In this document: in pieces, positions 11,385-21,220 of the stretch | How positions within the stretch are numbered: position 1 is the first letter of the stretch | Layout: every line of letters starts with the position of its first letter | Assembly (NCBI RefSeq): GCF_019048525.1 | Contig: NZ_CP077369.1 | Location: forward strand, 620,001 to 684,000 | Length of the DNA: 64,000 nt | Source: Acinetobacter lwoffii | GTDB taxonomy: Bacteria; Pseudomonadota; Gammaproteobacteria; Pseudomonadales; Moraxellaceae | Reading direction: 5' to 3' | Notes under the pieces: model-generated | Database searches by the model: none | What the model saw: the letters and a program-made list of their open reading frames with translations, nothing else | Told to the model about the DNA's origin: nothing | Program-made: the position numbers and the translations under genes

Positions 11385-12257
11385 TTAGAATGAGAATTCT
11401 TTTTTATTATTTCCTTCAAAATATTTTATGTTTAAATCACCATCAATATTTACATTTTTTCCTGCATAAATATATTTTTCTGAAATTAAATTAAAATTTT
11501 TAACTTTCATAATCCTTAAATTAGCTCCCCCTTCATCAAAAAACGGAGATACTATTAAAAAGAAATCTTTTTCCCCTTTCAGAAAAACACTCATTCCATC
11601 TTGAGGGTTAATAAAATTATACTTATTTAATATTTTTTGCGAAGATATTAATCTCAAGTTATTACATTGATTTAATTTAATATTATTTATACACTTAAAA
11701 TGAATATCAGATGAATAGGGCAACTTAGAAAATTCTTCAATACCATTTAATCTTAAGCCCTCTATTTTATTTACACGTCCTTTTTCAAACTTATAACATT
11801 CATTTTCAATATTAATATTATTATTTTCTAAAAAGTAGGTAGTCCCTGATAAACAAAATTTATCATCTTTTTTATTATATTTTATAATAGCAGGATCATC
11901 ATTAATTTCCCTTAAATTACCATCGATAAAATTACCTACCATCTGAGGCACAGGAATTACTTTTTTTTCTAGAGGATCTAATATAACTATCAGCTTAACA
12001 ATTCTACTTTCACCTTTACCTGTACTTCTATTATGATTTAAAATTAATAATATTTTATCATTTGAAAAATTAGGCAAATCTTTAATATGTTGATTATAGA
12101 TTTCAATCTTGTTTCTAGAACAAAAATCAACAACTTCACTTTCAAAATAACATCTTGATACATTATTTGATGTTATTAATATATTTTCTTTTGGGTATGT
12201 ACAACTTGAAAATAATAAACCATTAAAAAACAATGATAAAATTAATTTGGATTTCAT
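11385..12257 (-). CDS. Putative lipoprotein, candidate T6SS immunity protein
   Basis: I do not recognise a named family. The 290-residue protein starts with a lipoprotein-like signal (MKSKLILSLFFNGLLFSSC, lipidation at Cys19; the lipobox has Phe at -3, which is less common). The rest is hydrophilic and rich in Asn, Lys and Ile. It starts 9 bp after the end of the predicted murein-targeting effector and is equally AT-rich. From that position and its periplasmic export I infer that it protects the cell from that effector; immunity proteins to murein hydrolases act in the periplasm. A conserved accessory protein is the alternative. Confidence 0.6.
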   Translation of the reverse strand: MKSKLILSLFFNGLLFSSCTYPKENILITSNNVSRCYFESEVVDFCSRNKIEIYNQHIKDLPNFSNDKILLILNHNRSTGKGESRIVKLIVILDPLEKKVIPVPQMVGNFIDGNLREINDDPAIIKYNKKDDKFCLSGTTYFLENNNINIENECYKFEKGRVNKIEGLRLNGIEEFSKLPYSSDIHFKCINNIKLNQCNNLRLISSQKILNKYNFINPQDGMSVFLKGEKDFFLIVSPFFDEGGANLRIMKVKNFNLISEKYIYAGKNVNIDGDLNIKYFEGNNKKEFSF

Positions 12258-12266
12258 ATTTAAAAC

Positions 12267-14453
12267 CTATTTATTTGAATGATAAGCATGAATTTTTTCA
12301 AATATAACTTTAACTTTTTCGGTAGAATGTTTATTTGCTTTATTCGTTTTAGATTCATGATAACCGATACTACCATCAGAAATAATTCCATATTTATTCT
12401 TTTCTCCCTTCGGTAAAGCAATTGAAGCCCACTCTTTCGAAGCATCAACCATGGCCTGCTCTACAGTTTTATCACCTTTAATAATCAAGCTGTAGATAGA
12501 TGAACGACCTCTTAATAAATGCTCCTTAAAGACTCTTTCTTGCATAGCAGGATCATATAATTCATTACCACTCAAATTTAGTCTCGCTTTAGCTGCTGCT
12601 AAAGTAGAAGGAATTGTTTGATATTTTCCAGTGGCAAATCTTCTTCTATTGTCATCCCATCTATATTTTTTCGCAGCGTCTAAAATTTCATCAATAGTTT
12701 TTTCAGTGATTGTACCTGGCAAGTCATTCATTTTTCCGTATTTAACTCTTTTTCCTTCTGGAGCTCCTGCATTCCAAGCTTCATAGCTACCTTCACCACT
12801 AGCAATCGCATCACCTAATTCTTTTACCAGAGCCTCAATAGTTTGATCTGTTATTTTAGAAATAGTAGAAGTATTTACGATTATTCCTGCACAATTTAAA
12901 ATAGAATTCATATTTAGTGATTTAATAATCTCAACTACCGGATTTCCATTGAGATCTTTAATTTCTTTTTTGAAGTATTCATCATTAAAGTAAATACTTG
13001 AGAATCTTGTCACATCAAAATGAACCCAAGTAGTTGCTCCATTTGCTCCACTCTTAAATTTTTTTGGTTCTAAATATATTTTATCAGAAGCCCTTTCTTC
13101 ACTTGCTCTCATTTTTATAGTCATAATTTTTTTTCTAATAAACTCTATATCTTCTATAGCCTTAGTCCTCTTCCCATTTTTATTAATATGTATATCTAAT
13201 GCTAAACCCATATGATTTACTGTAGTTCTGCCTTTTTTCTTATTATCATTTATACATCTATAACCAGATTCTATATAAGCCACTTCAAGACCTTTATATT
13301 TAAATTCATTTTTTAAATAAAAATTTAATGCTTTTAATATCCATATTAAAGATCTATGCAATCCTGGATATTCATTAGCAGTATTCAAACCAGATTTAAT
13401 ACATCTTCTATTATTACCATAACCTGAACACTGACCACAGGGACAACTAGCTTTAGTCATAAAATTTGCAATTCCATATTCATCACGGAACTTATCTAAA
13501 GCTGCTAAAAAACTTCCGCATATTTTTCCAGTTTCAGGAACCCCCATATAATCCCGTTGAAATTGCTTTATACATTCCGCTGTTAAAGGAGTAAATTCAT
13601 CTGTAGGTAATGCGCCACCAAAGCCTGCTAGCCTGATATTAACCTCTCTAATAAGTTCACTTTTGCCTTGAGATATACATTGAGGATTAGTTTTACATAA
13701 ATTGGAAGTATCAGTTTTCGGTGTTCCGCCATCCTGACTGCGATCCTCTTTCATATCAATTTTTATTGCATCCGATAAAGCTTTCTTACCTTCTTCATAC
13801 CATTCATTAAGCTGCTCTAATGCTTTCTTCTCATACTCTTCAACTGTATTCACAATTCCTTTATCAGCCTGTTTAGTCTCTTTTTTACTTTTCTCTGATG
13901 ATTGAGACTTATTATTTTGAGAAGCATTTTTTTGAGGGTTTGGCTTTCTATCAATACTTGTATTATTTCCTGTAGCAGGCATATTAATTGGAAGTTTAAT
14001 TACTTGTCCTATGCTGATTTTATTGACATCTTTTATCCCATTCAGCCTTTCGAGCACTCGGATTGTGGTGTGATACTGTTGTGCAATAGATGATAAAGTT
14101 TCACCTTTTTTAACCTTATGTGTTTTACGTTTATAACTTCCTTTATTTTCATTATTTTCTAATGTTTTTAAATCCAAGAGAATTTTAGGACTTATAACCG
14201 TAACCAGCATACGGTCTTTCGCCATTATGAAAGTCTGAACTTTTTTCATACCTCCACCTAAAAGGCTTTTGACATATATATCTAAAACCGTTCCTTTGTC
14301 TCTTTGAATTTCATAAAGGCACCCCTTGGAATTGGTAGAACCCCGTACTACATGTTGACCTGTCTTACTATTTTTGACTTCATATTGAACTTTAGGAATT
14401 GGATTTCCTAACAAATCTAGAATTTGTACTGTTGCTAAAGACTTATTTGTCAT
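12267..14453 (-). CDS. Putative T6SS murein-degrading effector (LysM, M15-like peptidase, lysozyme-like domain)
   Basis: The 728-residue protein starts 15 bp after the vgrG frame. Domains in order: an N-terminal beta-sandwich-like region (about 1-105), typical of cargo that docks on VgrG/PAAR; a LysM murein-binding motif (112-155, KVKKGETLSSIAQQYHTTI); a Lys/Ser/Asn-rich linker (160-250); a PG_binding_1-like helical motif (263-325); an M15-type D,D-carboxypeptidase-like zinc site, with SGYRC, His414 and Asp420 in NHMGLALD and His478 in WVHFD; and a lysozyme-like C-terminal domain (545-728) with candidate catalytic Glu554 in ASGEGSYEAWN and GKYQTIPSTL. No signal peptide is seen, as expected for T6SS cargo. 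Domain calls are from motifs, and activity is inferred. Confidence 0.75.
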   Translation of the reverse strand: MTNKSLATVQILDLLGNPIPKVQYEVKNSKTGQHVVRGSTNSKGCLYEIQRDKGTVLDIYVKSLLGGGMKKVQTFIMAKDRMLVTVISPKILLDLKTLENNENKGSYKRKTHKVKKGETLSSIAQQYHTTIRVLERLNGIKDVNKISIGQVIKLPINMPATGNNTSIDRKPNPQKNASQNNKSQSSEKSKKETKQADKGIVNTVEEYEKKALEQLNEWYEEGKKALSDAIKIDMKEDRSQDGGTPKTDTSNLCKTNPQCISQGKSELIREVNIRLAGFGGALPTDEFTPLTAECIKQFQRDYMGVPETGKICGSFLAALDKFRDEYGIANFMTKASCPCGQCSGYGNNRRCIKSGLNTANEYPGLHRSLIWILKALNFYLKNEFKYKGLEVAYIESGYRCINDNKKKGRTTVNHMGLALDIHINKNGKRTKAIEDIEFIRKKIMTIKMRASEERASDKIYLEPKKFKSGANGATTWVHFDVTRFSSIYFNDEYFKKEIKDLNGNPVVEIIKSLNMNSILNCAGIIVNTSTISKITDQTIEALVKELGDAIASGEGSYEAWNAGAPEGKRVKYGKMNDLPGTITEKTIDEILDAAKKYRWDDNRRRFATGKYQTIPSTLAAAKARLNLSGNELYDPAMQERVFKEHLLRGRSSIYSLIIKGDKTVEQAMVDASKEWASIALPKGEKNKYGIISDGSIGYHESKTNKANKHSTEKVKVIFEKIHAYHSNK

Positions 14454-14468
14454 TTTTATTTTTATCTC

Positions 14469-15152
14469 CTATTTATTATTCTGCTCAATCAGGTCATCAA
14501 CATCATAACCTTGGACACTTAATCCCCATTCATCATTGAGCCCTACCAAAATTTCTACTTTAGAGGAATCAGCTGTAGTAATTTTTCCAGTACGACCGTG
14601 CGCATCAAGCTGACCTGAAATATACGAATTAGTATCAGGAATAAAAGCTTTATAATTTATTGAACTGAAATCGGACTGCCAAAATAGATCATATATATCC
14701 AGCCTATTGCTATATAAAGCATTATTCGGAAGCTGAGGTATTTCATAAGAGACTTTAGCCCCTCCCATAAAATTATGTTGCCCCGCCTTACACTCAAATT
14801 TTCCGCCAGTCGTGAAAAATACCCCGCCACTATTTACCTTAATTTGAGACCCTCCAGCGGTCAGTACAATCTCCTTCGGACTAGTGATTTCGATTTTGTC
14901 TTCAGTCGAAATGAGCTTGATTACCTTACGAGCGATCGCTTCAATTGCATCATCTTGGGCTTGTAGTTCAATTTTTCCTTGAGCAGCATAGAGACTCGCA
15001 CCCTCTTGAGCAGCAAATAAACTGATCTTGTCCTGTGCATGAGCAACTAAAGATTTCTGTGTGGATAAATGAATATTATTCCCGGCACTCTGATTGATTT
15101 GCTGATCAGCGGATAAATGAATATTTTCATTTGTGCTCAGTGCAATCGTTTG
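14469..15152 (-). pseudogene. vgrG: 3' part of vgrG, out of frame with the 5' part
   Basis: This open stretch continues VgrG after a frameshift. Reading leftward from 15152 it gives QTIALSTNENIHLSADQQ, then IHLSTQKSL, ISLFAAQEGASLYAAQGK and KVIKLISTEDKIEITSPKEI, the beta-repeat pattern of a DUF2345-type VgrG tail, and ends with a short C-terminal extension. It has no start codon of its own at the junction; an internal ATG at 14768 would make only 99 residues. The tail normally forms the needle tip and docks the effector encoded 15 bp downstream. Confidence 0.85.
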
Positions 15153-17271
15153 GGGGGGCAGTTAATAACATCACGGCCTGTTTAAATGCGGCAGCCTTGG
15201 CTTGATCTTCAGCTTCAATCTGATTCAAAAACTGTTTTAAACTATCAAAAAATTCCAATGGATCAGCCTGCTGTTTTTCTGCAATATCACTCAAGGCTTT
15301 ACTATGATTGAGATTCGATTCAAGCTGTTCTTTGGCTGAGTCAGCATCCAGGTGATTGCCTGCGGCTGACTCTTGCCCATAAGTGGAAATCAGCAAGCCT
15401 TTCCCTGCACGTATGGCACCCCACTGGTCTGTCCTTAGTTCAAAACCTTCTCCTCGACCTTCGCTGCTTTCACTTTCTTTAGGATGGCTTAGATTTCCCA
15501 GATTGAGCTGACTGGCTGCATGACTACTTTGCAGCTGCGCACTAATCTGTTCAGGGGTATCATCGAAACGCAACTGGTTAAAGCCATCCCCATCGACCTC
15601 CTGAGAACGGATGCCACTGAGTTTTTTGGTCGCAGGAAGTTCTCCTTTTGCATCAAACATGGTCGGATGCCGTTCTGCTTCATGAATCCGTCCCACCACA
15701 AAGGGCCGGTCGATATCACCTTCAAAGAAGTCAATCACTACAATTTCGCCAATTCGCGGATGCAACCTGATGCCATAACCCTCACCCGCCCAAGGGGTCA
15801 AAACATCCACCCAAGCAGAATCGCTATCATTGTCATTGCTACCTGCGCCGCCATCATGCTGATGATCCTCACTCCGGGTAAACAGAAAACGAACTTTCAC
15901 CCGCCCCCATGCATCGACATGAATCGTTTCACCTTCAGGTCCGACCACTCGAGCCCGTTGCGGATATGCAGCAGGCCGATGAATGAAGGGGTGGTACTCA
16001 GGAACAACCTGGATTTCACGGCGCACCATCTGTAGTTCATTGGCCTGTCGTTCCTCCTGTGTCATCTGCCAGCCGCTCTTCTCAAGCAAACTGTCCAGCT
16101 GAGATAAGATATCTTTGGGTAAATTGTTCTGGTTATAAAACCGCTTAGCTAAAATCAGAAATTCACGTTGATGGGCAGGATGCTGATCAATTTCAGGATG
16201 CTGTTGCAGTTCAAACCAGTATCCAACCTGAGCATCTCGTACGCTGCTACTGGCTTTAAAATATTTAGACTGCAAAGCATGATAGTCACTGAGCTGCTGA
16301 TTGAGTCGATCCAGTTGGGCTATACCAGATGCTGTCACCTGATCCTCATGATTTAAGTCGCCGGTCCAAGCCGGACTGATGTTCCACGCATCTTCAAGCT
16401 GAAGAGTGGCATTTGCATGGATATCACTTTGCTGATGATTACTGAATAAAGGCTGGCTTTGATCCTGGGCAAGTTGCTGGGCATGCCAACGCTGGGACTG
16501 GGTACTATTCGGATTGAGCTGACGTACCGCAATCAGACTGTTCAGCGTGTCGAGCTGTTCGGTGGCATGACTGCGATGAAACCGGATGGAGCGGCGTTTT
16601 AAAGCTGAAAAATATTGGGAATGATCTACCAGTTTTAAAAGCTGATCTTGAATCTCGCTGGCTGATACAGGCACAGTTAATTGCCTTTCATCAATCAGCC
16701 AGTTAATTCCTTCGCTACGCCATAAACGGGTCAGAAAATCATAATCCGATTCATTCGACTGCATTACAAAAGGTCGGACATCATAGTCCCGGCTGAGTCC
16801 TGTCAAATCCAGGCTGAGACTGGCCGCGAATAATACACTTCTGTTTTGCCATTCACTGAACAGGATTTCACTGATCTCGCGCACCGTCTTGTTCATAAAA
16901 ACCCGACTGTTACGGCGCTTCTGCCAGAGTGCAGTCGGATCATTTAGCGTCAATTTATACAGGGTCAAAGCTCCATCATTCTGCCCTTGACTGGCTGCAG
17001 TAATAATGCCCGTAGTCCGGAAAAGTTCACCCCGGTCTGTGACCTGATCAATGGCCACCCGACAGCCGATAAACTGTTTCAAGGCAATATGAGCATGAGT
17101 GGAAAGACAGATCAGTTCAGCCTGCAGGCCTTGATTGATCTGATGCTGACCCTCAATACGCTGAATCAAAACCTGATGATTTAAAGGAGGATGTGAAAAC
17201 TGTAAATGTAGCGCACGATGCTGTCGCTTAAGCCCGAGCTGCTCCACCAGCATATGGATAGGTTTTGGCAT
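15127..17271 (-). CDS. vgrG: T6SS spike protein VgrG, truncated by a frameshift
   Basis: VgrG trimers form the spike of the T6SS needle. The visible frame (714 residues) has a gp27-like N-terminal base (RALHLQFSHPPLNHQVLI), the gp5-like OB fold around residues 430-540 (ARVVGPEGETIHVDAWGRVKV, HPRIGEIVVIDFFEGDIDRP), and a helical linker. It then shifts frame at a run of seven C (complement 15152-15158) and ends in 11 foreign residues. The true continuation lies at 14469-15152. With six or nine C the joined protein would be about 930 residues. No tss structural genes are nearby, so this is an orphan vgrG island. Confidence 0.88.
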   Translation of the reverse strand: MPKPIHMLVEQLGLKRQHRALHLQFSHPPLNHQVLIQRIEGQHQINQGLQAELICLSTHAHIALKQFIGCRVAIDQVTDRGELFRTTGIITAASQGQNDGALTLYKLTLNDPTALWQKRRNSRVFMNKTVREISEILFSEWQNRSVLFAASLSLDLTGLSRDYDVRPFVMQSNESDYDFLTRLWRSEGINWLIDERQLTVPVSASEIQDQLLKLVDHSQYFSALKRRSIRFHRSHATEQLDTLNSLIAVRQLNPNSTQSQRWHAQQLAQDQSQPLFSNHQQSDIHANATLQLEDAWNISPAWTGDLNHEDQVTASGIAQLDRLNQQLSDYHALQSKYFKASSSVRDAQVGYWFELQQHPEIDQHPAHQREFLILAKRFYNQNNLPKDILSQLDSLLEKSGWQMTQEERQANELQMVRREIQVVPEYHPFIHRPAAYPQRARVVGPEGETIHVDAWGRVKVRFLFTRSEDHQHDGGAGSNDNDSDSAWVDVLTPWAGEGYGIRLHPRIGEIVVIDFFEGDIDRPFVVGRIHEAERHPTMFDAKGELPATKKLSGIRSQEVDGDGFNQLRFDDTPEQISAQLQSSHAASQLNLGNLSHPKESESSEGRGEGFELRTDQWGAIRAGKGLLISTYGQESAAGNHLDADSAKEQLESNLNHSKALSDIAEKQQADPLEFFDSLKQFLNQIEAEDQAKAAAFKQAVMLLTAPPNDCTEHK

Positions 17272-17517
17272 TTTATAGTTATAATTTTAAGCTTTATTAT
17301 TGTGCGGCAGATTTTAGGAAAAGTTATCCATTTCGTCCAGTTCACGATGCATTTCACATAATTAGGCCTTTAATTTATGGCCCTTCAATTAAAAATCTTA
17401 AATTGCATGTGGTACATCTTAATTAAAAATATTGCTCAATATTCCCTATTTTTCCGATTATCCTATACGGAACTTGCTGCTACACTCATTCAGCTCTCAT
17501 TCTTCAAGGCCAAGGAC

Positions 17518-18672
17518 ATGGTGGAACTCCCTTCTAAATTACCAGATTTGGGCGTGACCATTTTTAGTACCATGTCGGCCTTGGCACAAAAACTCGGAGC
17601 CTTGAATCTTTCTCAAGGATTTCCAGACTTTGCAGCGCCTCCTGCCTTGATTGAAGCTTTAAACCGGGCCAGCCAGAATGGATTTAACCAGTACGCTCCG
17701 GGAGATGGTCTGCCAGTCTTGCGAGGTCTAGTGGCAGATCTCTATCAGCAGCGTGATCAACTGATTATTGATCCTTTCGAGGAAATCACGATTACGCCTG
17801 GGGCCACGATTGCGATTTTTTGTGCCATTCAAGCCACGGTGCGCGCCGGGGAAGAAGTCATTATTTTCGATCCCAGCTACGACAGTTATGGACCTGCGGT
17901 ACAACTGGTCGGGGCAAAGCCAGTGCATATTGCTTTGCAGCATCCTGATTTTTCTGTAGACTGGAATCAGGTCAAAGATGCCATTAATGACCGTACCCGC
18001 ATGATTGTGGTGAATACGCCGCATAATCCGAGTGGGAGTGTCTGGTCCAAGGCAGACTGGCAGCAACTGATCGAACTGATTCGCGAGCGCAATATTGTGG
18101 TGCTGTCCGATGAAGTCTATGAACATCTGGTTTTTGACGGCGTTCAGCACTATTCGGCCTGGTCATTTCCAAAACTTCGCGAGCGTAGCTTCGTGATTGG
18201 TTCTTTTGGTAAAACCTTCCATGTCACGGGCTGGAAAACCGGATATTGTATTGCTGCCCCGGCACTGATGAAAATGTTCAGACAGATTTATCAGTTTGCC
18301 AGTTTCTGCGGTGTGACACCCGTTCAGGTCGCCTTGGCGGAATATATGCAACTGCATCCTGAGCATATACGCGAACTGTCCTCTTTCTACCAAAACAAAC
18401 GGGATTTATTTAACTCCTCCATTGAAATGTCACGCTTTAAGTGGACACCTTCTCAAGGAACTTATTTTCAGAACTTAGATTATTCAGAGATTCGGCCTGA
18501 GCTCGATGATCTGTCCATGTGTCATTTTCTGGCAGAACAACATGGGATTGTGGCGATTCCAGTCTCCGCGTTCTACCAACACCCCCCTGCAGATTTACGT
18601 CTGCTCAGGTTCTGCTTTGCAAAAAAAGAACAAACCTTGATCCAGGCAGGTCAAATTCTTTCAAAGATTTAA
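17518..18672 (+). CDS. PLP-dependent aminotransferase, class I/II (methionine/kynurenine aminotransferase type)
   Basis: Fold-type I aminotransferase of 384 residues, closest in pattern to YbdL-type methionine aminotransferases and KAT/glutamine transaminase K-like enzymes (LNLSQGFPDFAAPP, NQYAPGDGLPVLR). The PLP lysine is in SFGKTFHVTGWKTGY, and NTPHNPSG and DEVYEHL hold cofactor contacts. I start at ATG 17518 (MVELPSKLPDLG), with AAGG about 8 bases upstream; an upstream in-frame extension of 47 codons has no family character. A terminator follows at 18707-18739. Confidence 0.9.
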   Translation: MVELPSKLPDLGVTIFSTMSALAQKLGALNLSQGFPDFAAPPALIEALNRASQNGFNQYAPGDGLPVLRGLVADLYQQRDQLIIDPFEEITITPGATIAIFCAIQATVRAGEEVIIFDPSYDSYGPAVQLVGAKPVHIALQHPDFSVDWNQVKDAINDRTRMIVVNTPHNPSGSVWSKADWQQLIELIRERNIVVLSDEVYEHLVFDGVQHYSAWSFPKLRERSFVIGSFGKTFHVTGWKTGYCIAAPALMKMFRQIYQFASFCGVTPVQVALAEYMQLHPEHIRELSSFYQNKRDLFNSSIEMSRFKWTPSQGTYFQNLDYSEIRPELDDLSMCHFLAEQHGIVAIPVSAFYQHPPADLRLLRFCFAKKEQTLIQAGQILSKI

Positions 18673-18706
18673 CCCATTTTTTAACTAAAAATCTCATAAA
18701 ATAAAT

Positions 18707-18739
18707 GCCTTAGTTACTTAAAAGCTAAGGCTTTTTTTT
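18707..18739 (+). terminator. Intrinsic terminator after the aminotransferase gene
   Basis: GCCTTAG and CTAAGGC pair around an 11-base loop and are followed by eight T residues, 35 bp after the aminotransferase stop codon and before the MATE gene. Confidence 0.88.
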
Positions 18740-18800
18740 ATATTCTGCCGAATAATAGCTGCATCAATAAATAGATGATAATTCAATCACAGGATGTCGC

Positions 18801-20165
18801 ATGGCACAGCACTCACTGATTCATCAACAGAATTTATGGAAAGCCTTTCTGGTATTTCTGTTGCCATTAATTGCGACCAATATCCTGCAAAGTCTCTCCG
18901 GCACGATCAATACGGTTTTTGTGGGACAAATGCTCGGAGTGAATGCGATTGCTGCTGTTGCCGTTTTTTTCCCGATCCTGTTTTGTCTGATGGCCTTTGT
19001 GATTGGTTTATCGGCCGGCTCTACCGTATTGATTGGCCAGGCTTGGGGCGGGAAAAATATAGAAAAAGTGCGCTGTGTGGTCGGTTCAACTTTATTTATG
19101 ACCTTGATTGGCGGCAGCTTGATTGCACTTTTTGGGGTAATTTTTGCTGAGAATATTCTCTTGGCGCTTGGCACAGATCCGGATGTGATGCATTTATCCT
19201 TGCCCTATGTGCAATGGATGCTGGCGGGTAGCCCCTTAATCTTTATCTATATTATTTATACTTCCATCTTGCGCGGTGTTGGGGATAGTACCACCCCCCT
19301 GTTTGCTTCCGCACTTACCATTGGGGTCGGTTTGGTGGTGACACCGGTCCTGATTGCCGGTTATTTTGGCTTTCCTAAAATGGGCATTATCTCACCGGCG
19401 ATTGCCACCATTCTGGGAAATCTGGCGGTTCTGTTGTTTTTAATCCTGTATTTGAACTATAGGCAACATCCGCTCAAGCTGGACTGGGCCTTATTAAAAA
19501 ATATTCGTCATCAACCACAGTTGAGCAGAATGATCTTGAAACTGGGGGTTCCTACTGGTGTGCAAATGGTCACGACTTCAGTTGCCGGACTGGTAATTGT
19601 CGGATTGGTCAACCGCTATGGCGCAGAAGCAACAGCGGCCTATGGTGCAGTCAATCAGGTCTTAAATTATATTCAATTTCCGGCTTTGTCGATTGCAATT
19701 GCCGCATCTGTATTTGGTGCGCAAGCGATTGGCGCAGGTAAATCGGATCTGCTCAATAAAGTGACCCGGACTGCGCTGAGTATGAATATCCTGTTTACCG
19801 GCGGTCTGGTGATTCTGGCCTACCTGTTCTCCAAATATCTGATGGCGCTGTTTATTACCGATCCTAAGGTTGTAGTACTGGGACAACAACTGCTGTTTAT
19901 TGTGCTGTGGTCGATTCTGTTCTTTGGTGCCAGTGCCATTTTTGCTTCGATCATGCGTTCAAGTGGAACGGTGACCATGCCAATGCTGATTAATATTTTT
20001 GCCATTCTCTGTATTGAAGTTCCCGCCGCTTATCTGTTTAGCCGGTGGTGGGGTCTGGAAGGTATCTGGTATGCCTACGCGTTGGCCTTTGTCAGCCTGT
20101 GTATTTTGCAGGGACTGTATTACCAGTTGGTCTGGAAGAAAAAAACGGTTGAAGCGTTGATTTAG
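18801..20165 (+). CDS. MATE family multidrug/toxin efflux transporter
   Basis: A 454-residue inner-membrane protein with about twelve hydrophobic helices and two-fold internal similarity, as in MATE (MatE domain) cation/drug antiporters. Segments such as GQMLGVNAIAAVAVFFPI, GQAWGGKNIEK and LRGVGDSTTPL are typical. Its N-terminus does not look like AbeM, the well-known Acinetobacter MATE pump, so I give no symbol. It is flanked by terminators on both sides and is therefore probably transcribed alone. Confidence 0.92.
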   Translation: MAQHSLIHQQNLWKAFLVFLLPLIATNILQSLSGTINTVFVGQMLGVNAIAAVAVFFPILFCLMAFVIGLSAGSTVLIGQAWGGKNIEKVRCVVGSTLFMTLIGGSLIALFGVIFAENILLALGTDPDVMHLSLPYVQWMLAGSPLIFIYIIYTSILRGVGDSTTPLFASALTIGVGLVVTPVLIAGYFGFPKMGIISPAIATILGNLAVLLFLILYLNYRQHPLKLDWALLKNIRHQPQLSRMILKLGVPTGVQMVTTSVAGLVIVGLVNRYGAEATAAYGAVNQVLNYIQFPALSIAIAASVFGAQAIGAGKSDLLNKVTRTALSMNILFTGGLVILAYLFSKYLMALFITDPKVVVLGQQLLFIVLWSILFFGASAIFASIMRSSGTVTMPMLINIFAILCIEVPAAYLFSRWWGLEGIWYAYALAFVSLCILQGLYYQLVWKKKTVEALI

Positions 20166-20245
20166 ATGCAGGTTTTTTTACGTGCCTAAAGCATTACAGA
20201 AGTTAATACTCTCATTTGCAAAAAATTAGCCCCTATCACAGCGAT

Positions 20246-20267
20246 AAAAAAACCCGCTTTCGCGGGT
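20246..20267 (-). terminator. Intrinsic terminator, mainly for the SDR gene
   Basis: ACCCGC / GCGGGT form a six-base-pair stem with a TTTC loop. Reading leftward it is followed by seven T residues (A-run at 20246-20252), right after the SDR stop at 20283. Reading rightward the T-run is weak, so it serves the minus strand best. Confidence 0.85.
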
Positions 20268-20282
20268 CTGTTTTACAATTTC

Positions 20283-21131
20283 TTAAGCAGACTTTTTCTT
20301 TCTTTTACCAAATTGGGTCGCCAGTGCAGTGACATGCTGATAACCGGTCGGCAAGATTCGCTGAATCAGGTCTATCGCTTTGGCATCATTGCCGATGAGC
20401 AGACGGCGCTTGTCTTTTTGTACCGCCTCCAGAATTTGACGGGCAGCTTCTGCAGGTGGACAACGCAATAATTTATTAAAATTACGGGCCGATTTTTCCG
20501 GATTCATACCTAAAGTCAGCAGGCTGTTATTCATTTTTGCTGCATTGGCAATGTTGGTACGGATCCCGCCCGGATGCACACAGAGCGCACTGACTCCGCA
20601 ATTTTCCATGTCCAGTTCCTGACGCAGGGATTCAGTAAAACCACGTACTGCAAACTTGGTCGCATTATAAGCAGACTGGGTCGGCTGAGCTGTTAAACCA
20701 AACAGGCTGGAAATATTGATGACATGACCATCGCCAGTTTTCTTGATCAATGGCAGGAATTCTTTGGTACCGTAAACCACGCCCCAGAAATTGATTCCGA
20801 CGATCCATTCCAGCTCTTCATAAGATGCCCCTTCAACGGTTGAACCCAGTGCAACGCCGGCATTGTTAAAGATCATATTGATACTGCCATGATCCTGTTC
20901 GACCTGTGCCGCCCAGTTACGCACCTGTTCCAGTTCAGCCACATTTACTTTCTGAATGGTGACACGGACATCACTCTCTTTAAGCAATTCGAGCGTTTGT
21001 GCCAAACTCTGTTCATTGATATCACTGAGGGCCAAATGACAACCCTGCTGAGCCAGTAATACTGCCAGTTGCTGGCCAATACCTGAACCGGCACCGGTAA
21101 TCGCAGCGACTTTATTGTTAAAATTTTTCAT
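20283..21131 (-). CDS. Short-chain dehydrogenase/reductase (SDR)
   Basis: Classical SDR oxidoreductase of 282 residues. The NAD(P)-binding TGAGSGIG lies at residues 12-19, NNAG near residue 90, and the catalytic Ser and YNATK follow in the expected order (INISSLFG, then SAYNATKFAVRG). The Lys-rich C-terminus (FGKRKKKSA) is unusual for a soluble SDR. It is divergent from the TetR gene at 21355 and shares with it an operator-like palindrome at 21221-21240, so it is probably the regulator's target. Substrate unknown. Confidence 0.9.
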   Translation of the reverse strand: MKNFNNKVAAITGAGSGIGQQLAVLLAQQGCHLALSDINEQSLAQTLELLKESDVRVTIQKVNVAELEQVRNWAAQVEQDHGSINMIFNNAGVALGSTVEGASYEELEWIVGINFWGVVYGTKEFLPLIKKTGDGHVINISSLFGLTAQPTQSAYNATKFAVRGFTESLRQELDMENCGVSALCVHPGGIRTNIANAAKMNNSLLTLGMNPEKSARNFNKLLRCPPAEAARQILEAVQKDKRRLLIGNDAKAIDLIQRILPTGYQHVTALATQFGKRKKKSA

Positions 21132-21220
21132 TCAATTTCCTTATGTAAAGAACTGCCATTCCATGACAGCAGGATCTTGTTCTGTTGTTTCAGGAGTTAG
21201 CACAGATCCTCAATATAGTT

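Noticed and set aside
14469..14768. A separate 99-residue gene downstream of vgrG
   Set aside because: The frame is open far upstream of its ATG, back to the C7 tract, and continues the VgrG tail; it is the 3' part of vgrG.
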